Positions 58,468 to 64,000 of a stretch of 64,000 nt of DNA are shown here, piece by piece. The notes below the pieces were generated by a model. It saw nothing but the letters and a program-made list of their open reading frames with translations, did not search any database and had not been told where the DNA came from. The stretch is from Arachis hypogaea (lineage: Eukaryota; Streptophyta; Magnoliopsida; Fabales; Fabaceae). The position numbers and the translations under genes were made by a program. Within the stretch, counting starts at the first letter, position 1, and the number at the start of each line of letters is the position of its first letter. The stretch lies in NCBI RefSeq assembly GCF_003086295.3, contig NC_092038.1:97805837-97869836 (forward strand). The letters run 5' to 3'.

Positions 58468-60099
58468 TGATGCACGAAATTGTGATCTCTTCTTTTCACA
58501 ACTCAAATAATCCCCGGTGATGAATTCAAAAACTTGGTGTTCAATACCATGGCATAAACACAACTACGCACAACTAACCAGCAAGTGTACTAGGTCGTCC
58601 AAGTAATAAACCTTACGCGAGTAAGGGTCGATCCCACAGAGATTGTTGGTATGAAGCAAGCTATGGTCACCTTGTAAATCTTAGTCAGGCAAACTCAAAT
58701 GGTTATGAATGATGAATAAAACATAAAGATAAAGATAGAGATACTTATGTAATTCATTGGTGGGAATTTCAGATAAGCGTATGAAGATGCTTTGTCCCTT
58801 CCGTCTCTCTACTTTCCTACTGTCTTCATCCAATCCTTCTTACTCCTTTCCATGGCAAGCTGTATGTAGGGTTTCACTGTTGTCAGTGGCTACCTCCCAT
58901 CCTCTCAGTGAAAATGTTCAACGCACCCTGTCACGGCACGGCTATTCAGCTGTCGGTTCTCGATCATGTCGGAATAGAATCCAGTGATTCTTTTGCGTCT
59001 GTCACTAACGCCCCACAATCGCGAGTTTGAAGCTCGTCACAGTCATTCAATTATTGAATCCTACTCAGAATACCACAGACAAGGTTTAGACCTTCCGGAT
59101 TCTCTTGAATGCCGCCATCAATTCTAGCTTATACCACGAAGATTCCGATTAAGGGATCCAAGAGATATCCACTCAATCTAAGGTAGAACGGAGGTGGTTG
59201 TCAGGCACACGTTCATAGGTGAGAATGATGATGAGTGTCACGGATCATCACATTCATCAAGTTGAAGAACAAGTGATATCTTAGAACAAGAATAAGCCGA
59301 ATTGAATAGAAGAACAATAGTAATTGCATTAATACTCGAGGTACAGCAGAGCTCCACACCTTAATCTATGGTGTGTAGAAACTCCACCGTTGAAAATACA
59401 TAAGAACAAGGTCTAGGCATGGCCGTGAGGCCAGCCTCTCAATGATCTAAGATCTAAAGTGATCAAAAGATTCCAATACAATAGTAAAAGGTCCTACTTA
59501 TAGAGAATTAGTAGCCTAGGGTTTACAGAGATGAGTAAATGACATAAAAATCCACTTCCGGGCCCACTTGGTGTGTGCTTGGGCTGAGCATTGAAGCATT
59601 TTCGTGTAGAGACTTCTCTTGGAGTTAAACGCCAGCTTTTGTGCCAGTTTGGGCGTTTAACTCCCATTCTTGTGCCAGTTCCGGCGTTTAACACTGGGAA
59701 TTCTGATGGTGACTTTGAACGCCGGTTTGGGCCATCAAATCTTGAGCAAAGTATGGATTATTATACATTGCTGGAAGGCTCAGGATGTCTACTTTCCAAC
59801 GCCGTTGAGAGCGCGCCAATTGGGCTTCTGTAGCTCCAGAAAATCCACTTCGAGTGCAGGGAGGTCAGAATCCAACAGCATCTGCAGTCCTTTTTAGTCT
59901 CTGAATCAGATTTTTGCTCAAGTCCCTCAATTTCAGCCAGAAAATACCTGAAATCACAGAAAAACACACAAACTCATAGTAAAGTCCAGAAAAGTGAATT
60001 TTAACTAAAAACTAATAAAAATATACTAAAAACTAACTAGAAGATACTAAAAACATACTAAAAACAATGCCAAAAAGCGTACAAATTATCCGCTCATCA
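58468..60099 (-). repeat. 3' LTR of element A
   Basis: 1632 bp. On the minus strand it starts TGATGAGCGGATAATTTGTA and ends CACAATTTCGTGCATCA. The right neighbour (minus: …TTTAAGTTTGGTGTTG) is the internal region. Together with TSD TTGTT (58463-58467, 62998-63002) it defines element A. Short frames inside (58757-58987, 59494-59897) are not genes. Confidence 0.92.
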
Positions 60100-61014
60100 C
60101 AACACCAAACTTAAATTGTTGCTTGTCCCCAAGCAACTGAAAATCAAATAAGATAAAAAGAAGAGAATATACAATGAATTCCAAAAACATCTATGAAGAT
60201 CAGTATTAATTAGATGAGCGGGGCTTTTAGCTTTTTGCCTCTGAACAGTTTTGGCATCTCACTCTATCCTTTGAAATTCAGAATGATTGGCTTCTTTAGG
60301 AACTCAGAATCCAGATAGTGTCATTGATTCTCCTAGTTAAGTATGATGATTCTTGAACATAGCTACTTATTGAGTCTTGGCCGTGGCCCAAAGCACTCTG
60401 TCTTCCAATATTACCACCGGATACATACATGCCACAGACACATAATTGGGTGAACCTTTTCAGATTGTGACTCAGCTTTGCTAGAGTCCCCAATTAGAGG
60501 TGTCCAGGGTTCTTAAGCACACTCTTTTTGCCTTGGATCACAACTTTATTTCTTTCTTTTTTTTTCGTTTTCTTTTCTCCCTTTTTTCGTTTTTCTCCTT
60601 CTCTTTTTTTTTTTGAATTCACTGCTTTTTCTTGCTTCAAGAATCATTTTTATGATTTTTCAGATCCTCAGTAACATGTCTCCTTTTTCATCATTCTTTC
60701 AAGAGCCAACATTCATGAATAACAAATTCAAAAGGCATATGCACTGTTTAAGCATACATTTAGAGAACAAAAGTATTGCCAACACATCAAAATAATTAAT
60801 CTGTTATAAAATTCAAAATTCGTGCAATTCTTCTCTTTTTCAATTAAAGAACATTTTTCATTCAAGAAAGGTGATGGATTCATAGGACATTCATAACTTT
60901 AAGGCATAGACACTAAGACACTAATGATCACAAGACACAAACATAGATAAACATAAGCATGATTTTTCGAAAAACAGAAAATAAAGAACAAGGAAATTAA
61001 AGAACGGGTCCACC
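60100..61014 (-). mobile_element. Element A internal non-coding 3' region
   Basis: About 900 bp between the ORF stop (61015) and the 3' LTR. It contains T-rich tracts (60541-60640) and no open frame of note. Homologous to 57262-58380 in element B, which is longer by a few indels. Confidence 0.7.
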
Positions 61015-62139
61015 TTAGTGATGGCGGCTTGTTCTTCCTCTTGAAGATCCTATGGAGTGCTTGAGCTCCTCAATGTCTCTTCCTTGCCTTTGTTGCTCCT
61101 CTCTCATGATTCTTTGGTCTTCTCTAATTTCATGGAGGAGGATGGAGTGTTCTTGGTGCTCCACCCTTAGTTGTCCCATGTTGGAACTCAATTCTCCTAG
61201 GGAGGTGTTCAGTTGCTCCCAATAGTTTTGTGGAGGAAAGTGCATCCCTTGAGGCATCTCAGGAATTTGATGATGAGAGGGGTCTCTTGTTTGCTCCATC
61301 CTCTTCTTAGTGATGGGTTTGTCCTCATCAATGGGGATGTCTCCCTCTATGTCAACTCCAACTGAATAACAGAGGTGACAAATGAGATGAGGAAAGGCTA
61401 ACCTTGCCAAGGTAGAGGACTTGTCCGCCACCTTATAAAGTTCTTGGGATATAACCTCATGAACTTCTATTTCTTCTCCAATCATGATGCTATGAATCAT
61501 GATAGCCCGGTCTATAGTAACTTCGGACCGGTTGCTAGTCGGAATGATTGAGCGTTGGATAAACTCCAACCATCCTCTAGCTACGGGCTTGAGGTCATGC
61601 CTCCTCAGTTGAACCGGCTTCCCTCTTGAATCACTCTTCCATTGGGCGCCCTCTTCACAAATGACTGTGAGGACTTGGTCCAACCTTTGATCAAAGTTGA
61701 CCCTTCTAGTGTAAGGATGTTCATCTCCTTGCATCATGGGCAAGTTGAATGCCAACCTTACATTTTCCGGACTAAAATCCAAGTATTTCCCCTGAACCAT
61801 TGTAAGCCAATTCTTTGGGTCCGGGTTCACACTTTGATCATGGTTCTTGGTGATCCATGCATTGGCATAGAACTCTTGAACCATTAAGATTCCGACTTGT
61901 TGAATGGGGTTGGTAAGAACTTCCCAACCTCTTCTTCAGATCTCATGTCGGATCTCCGGATATTCACTCTTTTTGAGTTTGAAAGGGACCTCGCGGATCA
62001 CCTTCTTCAAGGCCACAACTTCATAGAAGTGGTCTTGATGCACCCTTGAGATGAATCTCTCCATCTCCCATGACTCGGAGGTGGAAGCTTTTGCCTTCCC
62101 TTTCCTCTTTCTAGAGGTTTCTCTGGCCTTGGATGCCAT
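61015..62139 (-). pseudogene. Element A ORF, putative plant transposon protein family
   Basis: One frame of 375 codons from ATG 62139 to TAA 61015, broken by a single TGA at 61938-61936 (…PEIRHEI*RRGWEV…). The TGA is most simply a mutated Arg codon (CGA to TGA, a CpG transition). The N-terminus is basic (MASKARETSRKRKGKAKAST). The middle includes FYANAWITKNHDQSVNPDPK and RRHDLKPVARGWLEFIQRSI, continuing to IDRAIMIHSIM. The C-terminus is a Gln/Glu-rich coiled coil (REDQRIMREEQQRQGRDIEE). It resembles the family called putative plant transposon protein domain (PF20167-type, memory). Role unknown; often found in legume LTR elements lacking pol. An internal ATG at 61884 could still start a 289-codon product. 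Confidence 0.75.
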
Positions 62140-62516
62140 AAATGGTTATGAAAAAGCAAAAAGTAATGCTTTTACCACACCAAACTTAAAAGGTTTGCTC
62201 GTCCTCGAGCAAAAGAAGAAAGAAGAGAGTAGAAGAAGAAGAAATGAAGGAGATGGAGATGGCTTTGTGGTTCGGCCAAAGGGGGAGAAGTAGTGTTTAG
62301 GTTGTGTGAAAATGAAGGAGTGAAGATGGGTTTATATAGGAGTGGAGAGAGGGGTAGGGTTCGGCTATGGGAGGGTGGGTTTGGGTGGGAAAGTGGTTTA
62401 AATTTGAATGGTGAGGTAGGTGGGGTTTTATGAAGAATGGATGTGAGTGGTGAAGAGAAAGATGGGATTTGATAGGTGAAGGGTTTTTGGGGAAGAGGTG
62501 TTGAGGTGATTGGTGA
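62140..62516 (-). mobile_element. Element A leader, fused to truncated 5' LTR
   Basis: A G-rich leader upstream of the ORF (minus-strand transcript start side). The stretch TTTGAATTTGAATGGTGAGG also occurs in element B at 63610, so this is the shared leader. At 62516/62517 it switches to LTR sequence (TTGGAGTTAAACGCC). No PBS or LTR 3' part is present. Confidence 0.65.
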
Positions 62517-62997
62517 TTGGAGTTAAACGCCAGCTTTTGTGCCAGTTTGGGCGTTTAACTCCCATTCTTGTGCCAGTTCCGGCGTTTAACGCTGGGAATT
62601 CTGATGGTGACTTTGAACACCGGTTTGGGCCATCAAATCTCGGGCAAAATATAGACTATTATACATTGCTGGAAAGCCCAGAATGTCTACTTTCCAACGC
62701 CGTTAAGAACGCGCCAATTGAGCTTCTGTAGCTCCAGAAAACCCACTTCGAGTGAAGGGAGGTCAGAATCCAACAGCATCTGCAGTCCTTTTTAGTCTCT
62801 GAATCAGATTTTTGCTCAAGTCCCTCAATTTCAGCCAGAAAATACCTGAAATCACAGAAAAATACACAAACTCATAATAAAGTCCAGAAAAGTGAATTTT
62901 AACTAAAAACTAATAAAAATATACTAAAAGCTAACTAGAACATACTAAAAACATACTAAAAACAATGCCAAAAAGCGTACAAATTATCCGCTCATCA
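62517..62997 (-). repeat. Truncated 5' LTR of element A (481 bp)
   Basis: Matches 59619-60099 over the same 481 bases with about 19 substitutions by eye (about 96% identity), mostly transitions. It ends at the element border CTCATCA, next to TSD TTGTT (62998-63002). The remaining 1.15 kb of the LTR is missing. Confidence 0.9.
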
Positions 62998-63358
62998 TTG
63001 TTCCTCCCTCATGGCTCTTTGGTCCTTTCTGATTTCATGCAGGATAATGGAGTGCTCTTGGTGCTCCATCCTTAGTTCTCTTGGTGCTCTATGTTGGAAC
63101 TCAAATCTCCTAAAGAGGTGTTGAGTTGCTCCCAACAGTTGTGTGGAGGAAAATGCATCCCTTGAGGCATCTCAGAGATTTCTTAATGAGGGACTCTATG
63201 GTCTTGTTGAGGTCCATGAGTGGACTCTCTTGTTTGCTCTATATTCTTTTTAGTGATGGGCTTTTGAGATGAATCTCTCCATCTCCCACGACTCAGAGTT
63301 GGAAGCAACTGCCTTCCTTTTCTTCTTCCTAGAGGTTTCTCCGGCCTTAGGTGCCATT
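62998..63358 (-). pseudogene. Element B ORF, internally deleted
   Basis: The ATG at 63358 starts MAPKAGETSRKKKRKAVASN, continuing SESWEMERFIS, homologous to the start of the element A ORF. At about 63263 the sequence jumps to KPITKKNIEQTRESTHGP, skipping roughly 750 bases that are present in element A (from about 62050 to 61310). Stops follow. The frame continues on the other side of element A at 58467-58384. Confidence 0.7.
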
Positions 63359-63740
63359 AATGGTTATGGAAAAATAAAAAGCAGAGCTTTTTTCCACACC
63401 AAACTTAAAAGATTTGCTCGTCCTCGAGAAAAAGAGGAAAGAAAGGAGGAGAAGAAGAAGAAATAGAGGAGATAGATGTGTGTGGGAATTCGTCCAAGTG
63501 GGTTAAGTGTTGGAGATGTGTGAAATGGAAGGTGGTAAGGAGGGTTATTTATAGGGTAAGGGAGAGAGGGTAACCGTGTGGAGAATGGGTGGGTTTGGGA
63601 GGGAAATGATTTGAATTTGAATGGTGAGGTAGGTGGGTGTTGGGGAACAGTGTTATGGAAAAGTGTGAAGAAAAGGGAGAGTAAGGTGGGGTAGGTGGGG
63701 ATCCTGTGGAGTCCACAGATCCTGAGGTGTCAAGGAATTC
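63359..63740 (-). mobile_element. Element B leader
   Basis: Homologous to 62140-62500, with shared CACACCAAACTTAAAAG…TTTGCTCGTCCTCGAG and GAATTTGAATGGTGAGGTAG. G-rich, no ORF. Confidence 0.6.
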
Positions 63741-63754
63741 TTATCCCTACACCT

Positions 63755-64000
63755 TCCTGGCGTTTAAACGCCCACTGTGTGCCAAATCTGGTGTTAAACG
63801 CCAGTTCTGCTACCATTCCTGGCGTTAAACACCAGGCTGGTGCCCCTTTTTGGCATTTAATACCAGCCAGACACTAGACAGCCCTTTCTGGTGTTAAACG
63901 CCTGTCTGACTGCCAGTTCTAGATTTTAACGCCCAGAATGCTGCCAGACTGGGCGTTAAACACCCATTCTGCTATCCTTACTGGCATCTAAACCTTAGTA
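63755..64000. repeat. Array of GGCGTTTAAACGCC-type palindromes
   Basis: About eight degenerate copies of a 12-15-bp palindrome, at about 63759, 63791, 63821, 63850, 63889, 63924, 63952 and 63985 (for example GGCGTTTAAACGCC, GGCGTTAAACACC, GGGCGTTAAACACCC), spaced about 30 bases apart and separated by CTGGTGCCAG/TGCTGCCAG-type words. Three similar units occur in the LTRs (59620-59700, 62517-62600). Confidence 0.9.

Noticed and set aside
60541..60640. T-rich tract as a polypurine tract for the 3' LTR
   Set aside because: It lies 450 bases or more from the LTR border; the bases next to the LTR (minus: AAGTTTGGTGTTG) are conserved in both elements and are the better candidate.

Overview
The window looks like nuclear DNA of a legume, most likely peanut (genus Arachis). 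I base this on split genes with GT-AG introns, very AT-rich spacers, legume-type MITEs, a DRP1 protein of the length of soybean phragmoplastin, and LTR families that I associate with peanut (memory, not a search). I saw no bacterial operon, CRISPR array, tRNA or rRNA.

Only two ordinary host genes are evident, both on the minus strand and both apparently intact. One is a two-exon alpha/beta-hydrolase of the At4g10955-like lipase group (CDS 5611-7094, 362 codons). The other is a 16-exon dynamin-related GTPase of the DRP1/phragmoplastin class (39623-43914, 610 codons); I could place every splice junction.

Nearly everything else is layered transposable elements. 1-2523: Gypsy (Tat-like) gag and LTR remnants, minus strand. 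2524-5360 and 8050-14390: AT-rich spacer with MITEs, tandem repeats and microsatellites. 14390-26781: a Mutator-type gene for a Ulp1-like (C48) protease, split by a 7.4-kb compound LTR element (15715-23085). 27221-28850: a broken FAR1-related (MULE) transposase convergent to it. 29225-37125: a second MULE transposase pseudogene, cut by a solo LTR with 5-bp TSD (31631-35612, itself holding a second solo LTR at 32345-33970 with TSD) and by a hAT-like element with 8-bp TSD (35752-36988). 37126-39622: MITEs. 44696-48950: a third MULE carrying the 5' half of a mudrA-like gene and, convergent to it, the 5' half of a plant mobile domain (PMD) gene; each terminal region has six evenly spaced palindromes and the whole is bracketed by a 204-bp direct repeat. 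50080-51690: a long inverted repeat around a Gypsy LTR/gag fragment. 51740-55631: decayed Tat-like Gypsy with an LTR of another family inside. 55632-64000: nested non-autonomous LTR elements; one (58468-62997) is bounded by a perfect TTGTT duplication and sits inside the ORF of the other.

The best candidate for something new is the 44.7-48.9 kb element: a transposase gene and a PMD gene tail to tail, bounded by symmetrical 6+6 palindrome arrays. The Ulp1 protease/FAR1 transposase pair at 14.4-28.9 kb may be a comparable two-gene MULE.
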